Positions 1 to 11,065 are shown, numbered from the stretch's first letter. The stretch: DNA of 64,000 nucleotides from Streptomyces sp. NBC_01314 (GCF_041435215.1 NZ_CP108394.1:7936001-8000000), one strand, 5' to 3'. Numbers and translations: made by a program. The notes: generated by a model from the letters alone, not told the origin.

Positions 1-51
1 GTCGGACTCGAACTCCCAGGCGGCATGAAATCCGGCCAGTACGTCACCCAT
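1..51 (-). CDS. N-terminal fragment of a DUF4429-like protein (runs off the window)
   Basis: Only the first 17 residues lie inside the window. They begin MGDVLAGFHAAWEFESD, which resembles my recollection of the N-terminus of streptomycete DUF4429 proteins of unknown function. An alternative ATG three codons upstream (position 60) is in the same frame. No strong ribosome site is visible before either start. The remainder of the gene is beyond the left edge, so the family call rests on a short stretch and is tentative. Confidence 0.4.
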   Translation of the reverse strand, partial: MGDVLAGFHAAWEFESD

Positions 52-126
52 GCGGCTCATCGTATGCGTGCGACGCGGGGAAGTCCCGACCGAGGCGAAC
101 CGCACTTTTACCCTCCTCTACGCGCG

Positions 127-1335
127 TCAGGCCGCAGCGCTGTCGGACAGACCCGACAGACACGCGTCGTCCTCCCGCGCACACCGCACCGACTCGTATG
201 CGCCGATGCCGATTTCGGCGAAGTTGTACAGACTCTCGGTACCCGGCTCGAAATAGCCGCTGTGGCCCTGGGCGTCGGCCGCCGACAGGATGCGCGCCCC
301 GAACTCCGAGGAGACCGGGTCGGCGCCGTGGCCGAGCCCGCCGACCTCCAGGTAGGGCACGTCCTGGATCCAGTCGTCGGCGTCCCGCATGGCCCACACC
401 CGGGCCGCCGTACGCAGCTGGCCGACCGACTCGGCACGCATGCCGGGACTGCCCGCGACGGCGATGTCGGTGACCCGCGACGGCAGCGACGGGGCGGCGA
501 CCCCGCACACCACGGAGCCGTAGCTGTGGCACACCAGCGCGACGGTGGAGCCGCCGGGCAGGCTCCGCACCAGTGCGTTCAGCCGGACCGAGCCCTGTTC
601 GGCGCGGAGCGCGGTGGCCGAGTCGAGGCCGAGGCCGGTGGGCGCGGTGTAGTCGGCCCAGGCGATCACGGCCGTACGCGTCCCGGGGCTCGCCGAACGC
701 TCGGCCTCGTAGAGCGATTCGGCCATGCCGACGGGCGCGGAGTACCGGCGGTTGGTGCGCTGGAAGTTGATGACGCTGGTGTCGACGCCGGGGACGACGA
801 CCGAGACGCGCTCCGCCTTGTCGAGGCTGCCGAAGACCTCGGCGACCCGGCCGTTGCCCTCGGGGCTGAAGGCGAGGATGTGCCGCTTCTTCACGGCCAG
901 CATGTCGAAGCGGTGCATCCGGCGGCCGGCCTCGTACCGGCCGGTCTCGGAGAGCCGCTGGTCGTGCATGCGTTCCCGTTCGAGATTGCTCTGCTGCTTC
1001 AGCGCGACGCGGTTGGCCCGGTAGCGCAGCTCGACGGGGGCGCCGTTCATGTTGCCCACGGCGAGCGGATACCGGTGGGCGAGCCTGGTGCGCTGGTACG
1101 CGGTGAGCGAGGCGAAGAAGGCGGCCAGGCGGTGCGGGGACGATTCGGCGTCCGGCAGTTCGCGGCCGTCGAGGTGTCCGCGCTGCCACGAGGAGAGCGA
1201 CGCCTGCAGCGGCGACTCCTCGCGGTGGCTGCGGATCGCGGTCCAGCCGGTGGTCGCCAGCATCACGAAAACCACGGCCAGCGCCAGCAGTGCGCGCCAG
1301 ACGTTCAGTTGCGGGGAGGAGTCGAAGGAAGTCAC
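127..1335 (-). CDS. Membrane-anchored alpha/beta hydrolase, DUF1023 type
   Basis: This 402-aa protein has one N-terminal membrane segment (about residues 15-33) and then an exported-looking alpha/beta hydrolase domain. The nucleophile elbow reads CHSYGS, with the serine at about residue 271; it follows VSVVVPGVDTS (about 177-187), as in DUF1023 hydrolases, and an invariant-looking Asp and His follow in the C-terminal third (DDWIQD, QGHSGYF). The substrate is unknown. The start is GTG at 1335, but no clear Shine-Dalgarno sequence precedes it, so an alternative start or a short leader is possible. It lies downstream of the TetR gene on the same strand with a 125-bp gap, so it is probably transcribed separately. 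Confidence 0.8.
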   Translation of the reverse strand: MTSFDSSPQLNVWRALLALAVVFVMLATTGWTAIRSHREESPLQASLSSWQRGHLDGRELPDAESSPHRLAAFFASLTAYQRTRLAHRYPLAVGNMNGAPVELRYRANRVALKQQSNLERERMHDQRLSETGRYEAGRRMHRFDMLAVKKRHILAFSPEGNGRVAEVFGSLDKAERVSVVVPGVDTSVINFQRTNRRYSAPVGMAESLYEAERSASPGTRTAVIAWADYTAPTGLGLDSATALRAEQGSVRLNALVRSLPGGSTVALVCHSYGSVVCGVAAPSLPSRVTDIAVAGSPGMRAESVGQLRTAARVWAMRDADDWIQDVPYLEVGGLGHGADPVSSEFGARILSAADAQGHSGYFEPGTESLYNFAEIGIGAYESVRCAREDDACLSGLSDSAAA

Positions 1336-1460
1336 TGAAAGGACACACTAAGAGAACGGAAGGGTCTCGCGTTAACCAAGTGAGAGGGATCACGTTTCGA
1401 TCACGCCCCGTTCCGTGCGGTGCGTCGAGAAGGTCCCGATGATGCCGTTCCCCGCACCTT

Positions 1461-2126
1461 TCAGTCAGTGCGCCACTTTTCGGCCAACGTCGGCCGTACG
1501 GCGTCCAGATGCGTGGCGGTCAGTGTGCGCATGGCGTCCTTGCTGAGGTCGCCGCCCAGGGCCCACATGCGTTCTGTGACCCGCATCACCCCGCCGAAGA
1601 GGGCCACCGCCACCCGCGGCCGGGGATCGGTGTCCACGTCGAGCCCCTCGCGCTCGGCGATGACCCGCTCGATCTCCCTCGCCACCTCGTCGGAGCGGCG
1701 CAGATGCGCGGCCAGCAGCGCGGGCGTCGACTCGATCATGCCGTAGGCGCGCAGATGGAGGTCGACGGGAACGACCTGGTCGACGGCCTCACCGATGGCG
1801 TCCCAGCCCTCCAGGACGGCGTTGCGCATCGCCTCCAGCGGCGCCTCGTGCGCCGGCCGGGCGCGCACGGCCGCCAGGAAGTGCTCCTGGGTGAGGCCCA
1901 CGACCGCGAGGGCGGCCTCCTCCTTGCCCGCGAAGTAGCGGAAGAAGGTGCGCTGCGAGACGTCGACGGCCTCGGCGATCTCGTCGACCGTCGTCGCCTC
2001 GTACCCCTGGGTCGTGAACAGCTCCAGGGCCGCCCGCAGCAGTGCGTCGTGCGTGCGCTGCTTCTTCCGCTCGCGCAGTCCCGGTCGCTCCTCCGCCGTC
2101 GCCGCCGCCGTGGCCGCCGTCTCCAT
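1461..2126 (-). CDS. TetR-family transcriptional regulator
   Basis: A 221-aa protein with an N-terminal TetR helix-turn-helix at about residues 22-68, where TTVDEIAEAVDVSQRTFFRY is the typical recognition region followed by FAGKEE. The rest is an alpha-helical ligand-binding domain. It is divergent from a DHA2 exporter, and the 100-bp spacer holds an inverted repeat overlapping both promoters. The inferred role is autorepression and repression of the exporter until a toxic ligand binds. The start is ATG with GAGGG just upstream. The ligand cannot be read from the sequence. Confidence 0.9.
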   Translation of the reverse strand: METAATAAATAEERPGLRERKKQRTHDALLRAALELFTTQGYEATTVDEIAEAVDVSQRTFFRYFAGKEEAALAVVGLTQEHFLAAVRARPAHEAPLEAMRNAVLEGWDAIGEAVDQVVPVDLHLRAYGMIESTPALLAAHLRRSDEVAREIERVIAEREGLDVDTDPRPRVAVALFGGVMRVTERMWALGGDLSKDAMRTLTATHLDAVRPTLAEKWRTD

Positions 2127-2163
2127 GAACCCTCGTCTCCGCCCGCCGGTGCGGCGAGTGACG

Positions 2164-2202
2164 TGACAGTTACCGACTTGTGAACTGGTTTGTCAACTGT
2201 CA
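2164..2202. promoter_or_regulatory. Probable TetR operator: TGACAGTT-N23-AACTGTCA
   Basis: Perfect 8-bp inverted repeat arms (2164-2171 and 2195-2202) sit between the divergent regulator and exporter genes. On the minus strand TTGACA (2191-2196) and TAACTG (2167-2172) with an 18-bp spacer give a candidate tetR promoter, so both arms touch promoter elements. A further GCTGTCA half-site follows at 2206-2212. Operator function is inferred from position and symmetry. Confidence 0.55.
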
Positions 2203-2226
2203 GTGGCTGTCATTAGTCTCGCGCGT
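2190..2226 (+). promoter_or_regulatory. Promoter of the DHA2 exporter, probably giving a leaderless mRNA
   Basis: TTGTCA (2190-2195) and TAGTCT (2214-2219) are separated by 18 bp. The expected transcription start falls at about 2226-2227, which is the A of the ATG start codon. No ribosome site lies before that ATG, which fits leaderless translation, common in actinomycetes. Confidence 0.5.
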
Positions 2227-3852
2227 ATGACTAGTCAGACCACTGTCGACAAGACGGGACCGGGGGACAAGGCGCCAGTCGTCCCGTCGGACCCGACGAC
2301 GAACCAGGGCCGGGGCCTGCGCGGCCATCCCTGGTTCACCCTCCTCACCGTGGCCGTCGGCGTCATGATGGTCGCCCTCGACGGCACCATCGTGGCGATC
2401 GCCAACCCGGCCATCGCGAAGGATCTGGGTGCCACCTGGGCGGATGTCCAGTGGATCACCAACGCGTACTTCCTCGCTCTCGCCGTCACGCTCATCACCG
2501 CCGGAAAGCTCGGTGACCGCTTCGGCCACCGGCAGACCTTCCTGATAGGCGTGGTCGGCTTCGCCGCCGCCTCCGGCGCCATCGGCCTGTCGAACTCGGT
2601 CGCCTTCGTGGTGACCTTCCGGGTCTTCCAGGGCCTGTTCGGCGCGCTGCTGATGCCGGCCGCGCTCGGCCTGCTCCGGGCCACCTTCCCCGCCGAGAAG
2701 CTGAACATGGCGATCGGCATCTGGGGCATGGTCATCGGCGCCTCCACCGCGGGCGGCCCGATCCTCGGCGGCTTCCTGGTGGAGAACGTCAGCTGGCAGT
2801 CCGTGTTCTGGATCAACGTCCCGGTCGGCGTCCTCGCCGTGACCCTGGGCGCCTGGATCCTGCTGGACCACCGCGCGGAGAACGCCCCGCGCTCGTTCGA
2901 CGTCCTCGGCATAGCCCTGCTGTCCGGAGCCATGTTCTGCCTGGTCTGGGCCCTCATCAAGGCCCCGGAGTGGGGCTGGGGCGACGGCCTGACCTGGACC
3001 TTCCTGGTCGTCTCCATCGCCGGTTTCGTCCTCTTCGCCTTCTGGGAGACGAGGGTGAAGGAGCCGCTGATCCCGCTGGCCCTCTTCCGCTCCGTACCCC
3101 TGTCCGCGGGTGTCGTCCTGATGGTCCTGATGGCCATCGCCTTCATGGGCGGCCTGTTCTTCGTGACGTTCTACCTCCAGAACGTGCACGGGATGAGCCC
3201 CATCGACGCGGGTCTGCACCTCCTTCCGCTCACCGGCATGATGATCGTCGGCTCACCGCTCGCGGGCGCGCTGATCACCAAGGCCGGACCGCGCATCCCG
3301 CTGGCCGGCGGCATGGCCCTCACCGCGATCGCCATGTACGGCATGTCGACGCTGGAGACCGACACCGGCAGCGCCGCGATGTCCCTCTGGTTCGCGCTCC
3401 TCGGTCTCGGCCTCGCCCCGGTGATGGTCGGCGCGACCGAGGTCATCGTCGGTAACGCGCCCCTGGAGCTGTCCGGTGTCGCCGGCGGTCTCCAGCAGGC
3501 CGCGATGCAGATCGGCGGCAGCCTCGGTACGGCCGTGCTGGGCGCCGTGATGACGTCCAAGGTGGACAGCGACTTCGCGGGCAACTGGGCGGACGCGGGA
3601 CTCCCGGAGCTGAACGACGCCCAGCTCGCCCTGGCCAAGCAGGCGGTCCAGCAGGGCGCCGCTCCGGTCGCCGAGGGCACCCCGGCGGAGATCGCCGCGA
3701 AGATCACCACGGTCGCGCACGACACGTTCATGTCCGGCATGAGCCTGGCCTCGCTCGTCGCCGCCGGTGTGGCCGCGATCGCCGTCCTCGTGGCGTTCCT
3801 GACCAAGCGCGGCGAGAACGCGGAGGCGGGTGCCGGAGCGGCACACATCTGA
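2227..3852 (+). CDS. DHA2 (14-TM) MFS multidrug exporter
   Basis: A 541-aa integral membrane transporter of the QacA/EmrB type, expected to expel lipophilic or cationic drugs using the proton gradient. MFS motif A reads GKLGDRFGHRQ after the second helix, and the antiporter motif C region reads GPILGGFLVE. The length fits 14 helices. I place the start at ATG 2227 (MTSQTTVDK) rather than an in-frame GTG 24 bp upstream, because the upstream codons lie inside the promoter and operator. Control by the divergent TetR protein is likely. A 19-bp tandem repeat begins at its stop codon. Confidence 0.88.
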   Translation: MTSQTTVDKTGPGDKAPVVPSDPTTNQGRGLRGHPWFTLLTVAVGVMMVALDGTIVAIANPAIAKDLGATWADVQWITNAYFLALAVTLITAGKLGDRFGHRQTFLIGVVGFAAASGAIGLSNSVAFVVTFRVFQGLFGALLMPAALGLLRATFPAEKLNMAIGIWGMVIGASTAGGPILGGFLVENVSWQSVFWINVPVGVLAVTLGAWILLDHRAENAPRSFDVLGIALLSGAMFCLVWALIKAPEWGWGDGLTWTFLVVSIAGFVLFAFWETRVKEPLIPLALFRSVPLSAGVVLMVLMAIAFMGGLFFVTFYLQNVHGMSPIDAGLHLLPLTGMMIVGSPLAGALITKAGPRIPLAGGMALTAIAMYGMSTLETDTGSAAMSLWFALLGLGLAPVMVGATEVIVGNAPLELSGVAGGLQQAAMQIGGSLGTAVLGAVMTSKVDSDFAGNWADAGLPELNDAQLALAKQAVQQGAAPVAEGTPAEIAAKITTVAHDTFMSGMSLASLVAAGVAAIAVLVAFLTKRGENAEAGAGAAHI

Positions 3853-3912
3853 CAGCTCCATACACATCTGACAGCTCCGTACGCATCCGACAGCTCCGTG
3901 CGCATCCGACAG
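3851..3912. repeat. 19-bp direct tandem repeat, about 3.3 copies
   Basis: Copies of GACAGCTCCRTRCRCATCY start at 3851, 3870, 3889 and 3908, so the period is exactly 19 bp. The first copy overlaps the exporter stop codon. Each copy contains TGACAG or CGACAG followed by C, resembling the half-sites in the operator upstream of the same gene. The rest of the gap to 4191 holds a 10-bp hairpin (4067-4076 with 4084-4093) and presumably the promoter of the next gene. Confidence 0.75.
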
Positions 3913-4191
3913 CGATGCCACTGCTTCACGCGCGGGTTTCGGCCCGAGTTCGCCTATCAGGGTGACAACGCTGAAGATCGCTCCATCCGGTGCGCGCCGC
4001 AGGTGACAGTGGGTCAAGTCCTCCGCACGGCATGGTCGTTGACGGCGGAGCGACCCGGGGTCTGCGGCGCGCTGCCGGAGGGGGGCAGCGCGCGCAGACA
4101 GCTCGCCAACTCTCGCCGGTTTCGACCACGCCGGACGGGTACTCGACGTTCGGTACTCGAACTGACCGCGAGGTTCAGGGAGTTGTTGACG

Positions 4192-4497
4192 ATGGCGAGC
4201 TTCGGACACGGTACGCGCAGGCACCCCCGATCACGTGGCCGGACGGGGTCACGGACCGGGCCGGATCGCGCGACGCTCGGCGTCATCGGAGTCATCTGCG
4301 CGATAGCGGGATTCTTCGTCCTGGGCATCATCCTCGGCCCGGTGGCGATCCTCTGCGGCTGGCTGGCGATGAACCGCACCTGGTCCGGCGCCCGCCCCGT
4401 CCCCGCGATCGTCGCGGTCGTTCTGGGTGCCATCGACACCGTCCTGGCCATCATCTGGCTGGCGGGCACGGCCACTCCGGGCACCGGCTTCTTCTGA
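4192..4497 (+). CDS. Small DUF4190-like membrane protein
   Basis: A 101-aa protein with an Arg-rich N-terminus (about 30 residues) and two hydrophobic segments, LGVIGVICAIAGFFVLGIIL and IVAVVLGAIDTVLAIIWLAG, separated by a short loop. This is the layout of DUF4190-type small membrane proteins of unknown role. The start is ATG at 4192 with AGGGAG about 9 bp upstream. It ends convergently with the potassium channel gene across a very strong hairpin. Confidence 0.7.
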   Translation: MASFGHGTRRHPRSRGRTGSRTGPDRATLGVIGVICAIAGFFVLGIILGPVAILCGWLAMNRTWSGARPVPAIVAVVLGAIDTVLAIIWLAGTATPGTGFF

Positions 4498-4523
4498 CCC
4501 CGAGGTGCGGGAAGACCCGGGAC

Positions 4524-4603
4524 GCGTCGGCGGGTGCGGGTCGTGTGGGGTTGCTCGCGGGGAACCCCGCGAGCAACCCCACACGACCCGCACCCGCCGA
4601 CGC
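4524..4603. terminator. Bidirectional hairpin with a perfect 39-bp stem
   Basis: Arms 4524-4562 and 4565-4603 are exact reverse complements with only two A residues between them. It lies between convergent genes, so it likely terminates both. The inner part, CGCGGGGAACCCCGCG, resembles the core of the dispersed GC-rich repeat seen elsewhere in this window. Confidence 0.85.
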
Positions 4604-4619
4604 ACAGGTACCTCTACGG

Positions 4620-5387
4620 TCATCGGCGCTGTTCAGGTACTTCAGATACCACCTTCGCGGAAGACCGCAATGCCGAAACCTCCGCCCGCAACAGCCGAAC
4701 CTCCTCCGCCAGCTCCACTATCGCCGCCGTCTGTCGTCGCTCCTCCGCGTCGTCCTTCTCGAACCGCGATATGAACCACGCCGCGATGTTCGCGGTCACC
4801 ACACCCAGCAACGCGATCCCCGACAACATCAGCCCGACGGCCAGCACCCGCCCCAGCCCGGTGGTCGGCGCGTGGTCCCCGTACCCCACCGTCGTCATCG
4901 TCGTGAACGACCACCACACCGCGTCGTCCAACGTGTCGATGTTCCCGCCGGGAGCGTCCCGCTCCACGGACAGCACCGCCAGGGACCCGAACATCAACAG
5001 CCCGACGACCGCACCGCCGACGTACGTCGTGAGCCTTATCTGCGACGCCATGCGCGCCCGCTGCCCCACCAGCAGCAGCGTCGCCACCATCCGCAGCAGC
5101 CGAAGCGGCTGGAACATCGGCAGCGCCACGGCCGCGAGGTCCAGCCACCGCGTCCGTACGAACTCCCACCGCCGCTCGGCGAGAAGCAGGCGGATGACGT
5201 AGTCGAGCGCGAACGCACCCCACACCGCCCACTCGGCGACGTCGCACCACCACTGCACGTCCCCGCTCACGTCCGGCCGGACGATCGGCACCGCGTACGC
5301 GACGGCGAACACCGCGGCCAGTCCGAACAGCGGCCGCTGCGTCTTCTGTTCCCAACGGACCTGTGCCGAGACCGATCGCTGCTTCAT
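4620..5387 (-). CDS. Two-TM-pore potassium channel family protein
   Basis: A 255-aa ion channel of the voltage-gated-like superfamily. The selectivity filter TTVGYGD follows a pore helix (WWSFTTM) and precedes the last membrane helix (LAVGLMLSGIALLGVVTANI). Earlier helices include a segment at LFGLAAVFAVAYAVPIV and an Arg-containing helix near RLLRMVATLLLVGQR, so it is of the 6-TM Kch type. The cytoplasmic tail is a short coiled coil (ELAEEVRLLRAEVSAL). I start at ATG 5387 (MKQRSVSAQ); a start 13 codons upstream would overlap the aceE terminator. Confidence 0.85.
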   Translation of the reverse strand: MKQRSVSAQVRWEQKTQRPLFGLAAVFAVAYAVPIVRPDVSGDVQWWCDVAEWAVWGAFALDYVIRLLLAERRWEFVRTRWLDLAAVALPMFQPLRLLRMVATLLLVGQRARMASQIRLTTYVGGAVVGLLMFGSLAVLSVERDAPGGNIDTLDDAVWWSFTTMTTVGYGDHAPTTGLGRVLAVGLMLSGIALLGVVTANIAAWFISRFEKDDAEERRQTAAIVELAEEVRLLRAEVSALRSSAKVVSEVPEQRR

Positions 5388-5408
5388 GGCCGCATAGTAG
5401 AAAACGTG

Positions 5409-5442
5409 AAGGGGTGGTGAACCCACCGGTTCACCACCCCTT
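5409..5442. terminator. Terminator hairpin after aceE
   Basis: Perfect 15-bp stem (5409-5423 with 5428-5442) with loop CACC. It follows the stop of aceE by 16 bp on the minus strand and precedes the channel gene on the same strand, so it separates the two units. Confidence 0.8.
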
Positions 5443-5457
5443 GCACTCAGAACGATG

Positions 5458-8205
<2,748 letters not shown>

Positions 8206-8619
8206 GCTGTTCCTTAGCTGTCAGAGGGCCGCTCTTCAGGGGTTCTTCATGGGTGTTCACTAGGTGCCTGCACCGCCCCCCATCGTGTACCTCGGGGACG
8301 CAAACGTCACCTCTACCGAGAGGTAACCAGGGCGGCCACCTGCTCGACAAAGGTAGTAAAGGTATTCGATGCTCGTACCCCCGGATGATTGCCGAATGCA
8401 CAAAACGGGCAGAACGGTGTGGCGTGAGTCACGTGAGGCTATTAATCCGCGCAGAGAGTTGCGGTGACACGGCCCGGATCGTCACCGTTTCGGCGGTCTG
8501 AAAGGCTGGGTACTTGCGCGATCGGTCCCGCCCGTGTGGACTACGGCCAATGCTTCGCGCACGCGCGTGGCTGATTCCCCAGGGGGCGACCCCACCCGAA
8601 CATGATCAGGAGGCAACCC
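8206..8619. other. Divergent promoter region, aceE / DUF3052
   Basis: A 414-bp gene-free stretch. It holds a 16-bp palindrome ACCTCT-ACCG-AGAGGT at 8309-8324 about 105 bp upstream of aceE, and an inverted repeat CGGTGAC (8462-8468) / GTCACCG (8481-8487) about 130 bp upstream of DUF3052. Either could be an operator. I could not fix promoter hexamers with confidence. Confidence 0.4.
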
Positions 8620-9057
8620 GTGAGCGCGACCGCGGACCACGCGGAGGAGCGGACGAACCCTGCCGCAAGGCTGGGGTTCCAGCCCGAGCAGGTGGTCCAG
8701 GAGATCGGCTACGACGACGATGTCGACCAGGAGCTCCGCGAGTCCATCGAAGAAGTCGTAGGCAGTGAGCTCGTCGACGAGGACTATGACGACGTGGCCG
8801 ATGCCGTCGTGCTGTGGTTCCGAGACGACGACGGCGACCTGACCGACGTACTGGTGGATGCCACCACGTACATCGAGGAGGGTGGCTCGATCCTGCTGCT
8901 GACGCCCAAGACAGGGCGGGACGGCTATGTGGAGCCCAGCGACATCTCCGAAGCCGCGACGACCGCGGGACTGTCCGCGTCGAAGAGCGTCAGCGTCGGC
9001 AAGGACTGGAGTGGGAGCCGGTTGGTGACGCCGAAGGCAGCGAAGTCGAAGAAGTGA
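8620..9057 (+). CDS. DUF3052 family protein
   Basis: A 145-aa acidic soluble protein conserved in actinobacteria, function not established. The central region EIGYDDDVDQELRESIEE, the segment DAVVLWFRDDDGD, and the hydrophobic strand SILLLTP with PSDISEAATTAGL are typical of the family. The start is GTG 8620 because AGGAGG (8608-8613) lies 6 bp before it; an ATG at 8602 is upstream of that site and is not used. A terminator and then the peroxiredoxin gene follow. Conserved linkage to aceE and AhpE suggests a role near central metabolism or redox stress, but that is inference. Confidence 0.85.
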   Translation: MSATADHAEERTNPAARLGFQPEQVVQEIGYDDDVDQELRESIEEVVGSELVDEDYDDVADAVVLWFRDDDGDLTDVLVDATTYIEEGGSILLLTPKTGRDGYVEPSDISEAATTAGLSASKSVSVGKDWSGSRLVTPKAAKSKK

Positions 9058-9065
9058 CGTGACCC

Positions 9066-9112
9066 GCGCCCCTGGAGAGAGGGCCCCTTGTGGGCCACCC
9101 CTCCAGGGGCGC
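9066..9112. terminator. Terminator hairpin between DUF3052 and ahpE
   Basis: Perfect 12-bp arms GCGCCCCTGGAG (9066-9077) and CTCCAGGGGCGC (9101-9112), with a smaller GGGCC/GGCCC hairpin in the loop. Confidence 0.7.
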
Positions 9113-9173
9113 GCCGTTTCCCCTGCGTAGGCTGGGCCACCCGAACGGTCCATGAAGGGACTACAGGAACATC

Positions 9174-9632
9174 ATGGCGATCCAGGTCGGCGACAAGGCT
9201 CCCGACTTCGAGCTCAGGGACAACCACGGGGCCACCGTGCGGCTCGCGGACTTCCGGGGCGAGAAGAACGTGGTGGTGCTCTTCTACCCGTTCGCGTTCA
9301 CCGGGGTCTGCACCGGGGAGCTGTGCGAACTGCGGGACAACCTGCCGAAGTTCGTGAACGACGACGTGCAGCTGCTGGCCGTGTCCAACGACTCGATCCA
9401 CACGCTGCGGGTCTTCGGCGAGCAGGAGAACCTGGAGTACCCGCTGCTGTCGGACTTCTGGCCGCACGGCGAGGTCTCCCGGGCGTACGGCGTGTTCGAC
9501 GCGGACAAGGGCTGCGCGGTACGCGGCACGTTCATCGTCGACAAGGAGGGCATCGTCCGCTGGTCGGTCGTCAACGCCCTGCCGGACGCCCGCGACCTGA
9601 ACGAGTATCTCGCCGCTCTGGACACCCTGTGA
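9174..9632 (+). CDS. ahpE: AhpE-type peroxiredoxin
   Basis: A 152-aa thioredoxin-fold peroxidase that reduces hydroperoxides. The peroxidatic cysteine is Cys46 in PFAFTGVCTGEL, the 1-Cys AhpE signature; Cys51 and one later Cys (DKGCAVRG) are present, so a resolving cysteine cannot be excluded. The length equals that of mycobacterial AhpE (about 153 aa). The start is ATG 9174. Two TerD stress proteins follow, so the local theme is oxidative or metal stress. Confidence 0.9.
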   Translation: MAIQVGDKAPDFELRDNHGATVRLADFRGEKNVVVLFYPFAFTGVCTGELCELRDNLPKFVNDDVQLLAVSNDSIHTLRVFGEQENLEYPLLSDFWPHGEVSRAYGVFDADKGCAVRGTFIVDKEGIVRWSVVNALPDARDLNEYLAALDTL

Positions 9633-9636
9633 TTCC

Positions 9637-9669
9637 CGGGTTCCAAGCCCTGCGTGGAACGGGAACCCG
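9637..9669. terminator. Terminator-like hairpin after ahpE
   Basis: CGGGTTCC (9637-9644) pairs with GGAACCCG (9662-9669), starting 5 bp after the ahpE stop codon. Confidence 0.55.
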
Positions 9670-9745
9670 TCATTAGGATCGAGACGTTGATCCGACACCA
9701 ACGCACGACGGGGCTCCCCGCCCCTGAAACCAAACGGAGGACTTC

Positions 9746-10321
9746 GTGGGAGTCAGCCTCAGCAAGGGCGGCAACGTATCGCTGACCAAGGAGGCGCCGG
9801 GCCTGACCGCGGTCATCGTCGGTCTGGGGTGGGACATCCGCACCACGACCGGCACCGACTTCGACCTGGACGCCAGCGCCCTGTTGCTGGAGTCGTCGGG
9901 CAAGGTCAGCAGCGACGCCAACTTCATCTTCTTCAACAACCTGAAGAGCCCGGAGGGCTCGGTCGAGCACACCGGCGACAACCTCACCGGTGAGGGCGAG
10001 GGCGACGACGAGCAGATCAAGGTCAACCTCGCGACCGTCCCGGCCGAGATCGAGAAGATCGTCTTCCCGGTCTCGATCTACGACGCCGAGAACCGCCAGC
10101 AGTCCTTCGGCCAGGTCCGCAACGCGTTCATCCGCGTGGTGAACCAGGCCGGTGAGGCGGAGCTCGCCCGTTACGACCTCTCCGAGGACGCCTCCACCGA
10201 GACCGCCATGGTCTTCGGTGAGCTGTACCGGCACGGCGCCGAGTGGAAGTTCCGCGCCATCGGCCAGGGCTACGCCTCGGGCCTGCGCGGCATCGCCCAG
10301 GACTTCGGTGTGAACGTCTGA
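9746..10321 (+). CDS. terD: TerD-family stress protein (copy 1)
   Basis: A 191-aa TerD-domain protein of full family length. Acidic calcium-binding loops are visible: [26 protein letters not shown] and the ENR turn before [15 protein letters not shown]. TerD proteins bind Ca2+ and form the core of tellurite/stress-response complexes at the membrane. The start is GTG with GGAGG about 7 bp upstream. It is about 80 percent identical by eye to the next TerD protein, so the pair is a recent duplication within the Ter island. Confidence 0.93.
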   Translation: MGVSLSKGGNVSLTKEAPGLTAVIVGLGWDIRTTTGTDFDLDASALLLESSGKVSSDANFIFFNNLKSPEGSVEHTGDNLTGEGEGDDEQIKVNLATVPAEIEKIVFPVSIYDAENRQQSFGQVRNAFIRVVNQAGEAELARYDLSEDASTETAMVFGELYRHGAEWKFRAIGQGYASGLRGIAQDFGVNV

Positions 10322-10438
10322 GTCACGGGGGAATAGCCCCCTGAACCACCGACTCACCACGTCCGGTGCCGCCGTCCTCAGCGACCGCGGCGCCGGACGC
10401 GCTCGTACGACGAGGGCGGCTGCCCGCGCGTACGACCA

Positions 10439-10460
10439 CAACTGAACAGTTGAGCAACTG
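10439..10460. promoter_or_regulatory. Palindrome CAACTG-AA-CAGTTG plus a third half-site
   Basis: Perfect 6-bp arms (10439-10444 and 10447-10452) with a further CAACTG at 10455-10460, lying about 30-50 bp upstream of the second terD. A possible operator for an unidentified regulator. Confidence 0.35.
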
Positions 10461-10489
10461 AAGCTCGAAAATCGGGGAGGACCAGCACC

Positions 10490-11065
10490 ATGGGCGTCAC
10501 ACTCGCCAAGGGGGGAAATGTCTCCCTCTCCAAGGCCGCGCCGAACCTCACTCAAGTGTTGGTCGGGCTCGGCTGGGACGTCAGGACCACTACCGGCGCA
10601 CCCTTCGACCTCGACGCCAGCGCACTGCTGTGCCAGGGCGGCCGGGTGCTGGGGGACGAGTGGTTCGTCTTCTACAACAACCTGACGAGTCCCGACGGCT
10701 CGGTCGAGCACACCGGCGACAACCTCACCGGTGAGGGCGACGGCGACGACGAGTCGCTGATCATCGACCTCTCCCGGGTGCCGGCCAACGTCGACAAGAT
10801 CGTCTTTCCGGTCTCCATCCATGACGCCGAGAACCGCGGCCAGGCCTTCGGCCAGGTCAGCAACGCCTTCATTCGCGTCGTCAACCAGGCGGACGGCCAG
10901 GAGCTCGCCCGTTACGACCTCTCCGAGGACGCCTCCACCGAGACCGCGATGATCTTCGGCGAGGTCTACCGCTACGGCGGCGAGTGGAAGTTCCGCGCCG
11001 TGGGACAGGGGTACGCGTCCGGCCTTCGAGGCATCGCGCTCGACTTCGGTGTGAACGTCTCGTAG
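10490..11065 (+). CDS. terD: TerD-family stress protein (copy 2)
   Basis: A 191-aa TerD protein, paralogue of the preceding gene, with the same Ca2+ loops ([27 protein letters not shown]) and the same C-terminal [17 protein letters not shown]. The start is ATG with GGGGAGG about 10 bp upstream. The 168-bp gap from copy 1 and a palindrome in it suggest it has its own promoter. Differences concentrate in surface loops, for example [12 protein letters not shown] instead of [13 protein letters not shown]. Confidence 0.93.
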   Translation: MGVTLAKGGNVSLSKAAPNLTQVLVGLGWDVRTTTGAPFDLDASALLCQGGRVLGDEWFVFYNNLTSPDGSVEHTGDNLTGEGDGDDESLIIDLSRVPANVDKIVFPVSIHDAENRGQAFGQVSNAFIRVVNQADGQELARYDLSEDASTETAMIFGEVYRYGGEWKFRAVGQGYASGLRGIALDFGVNVS

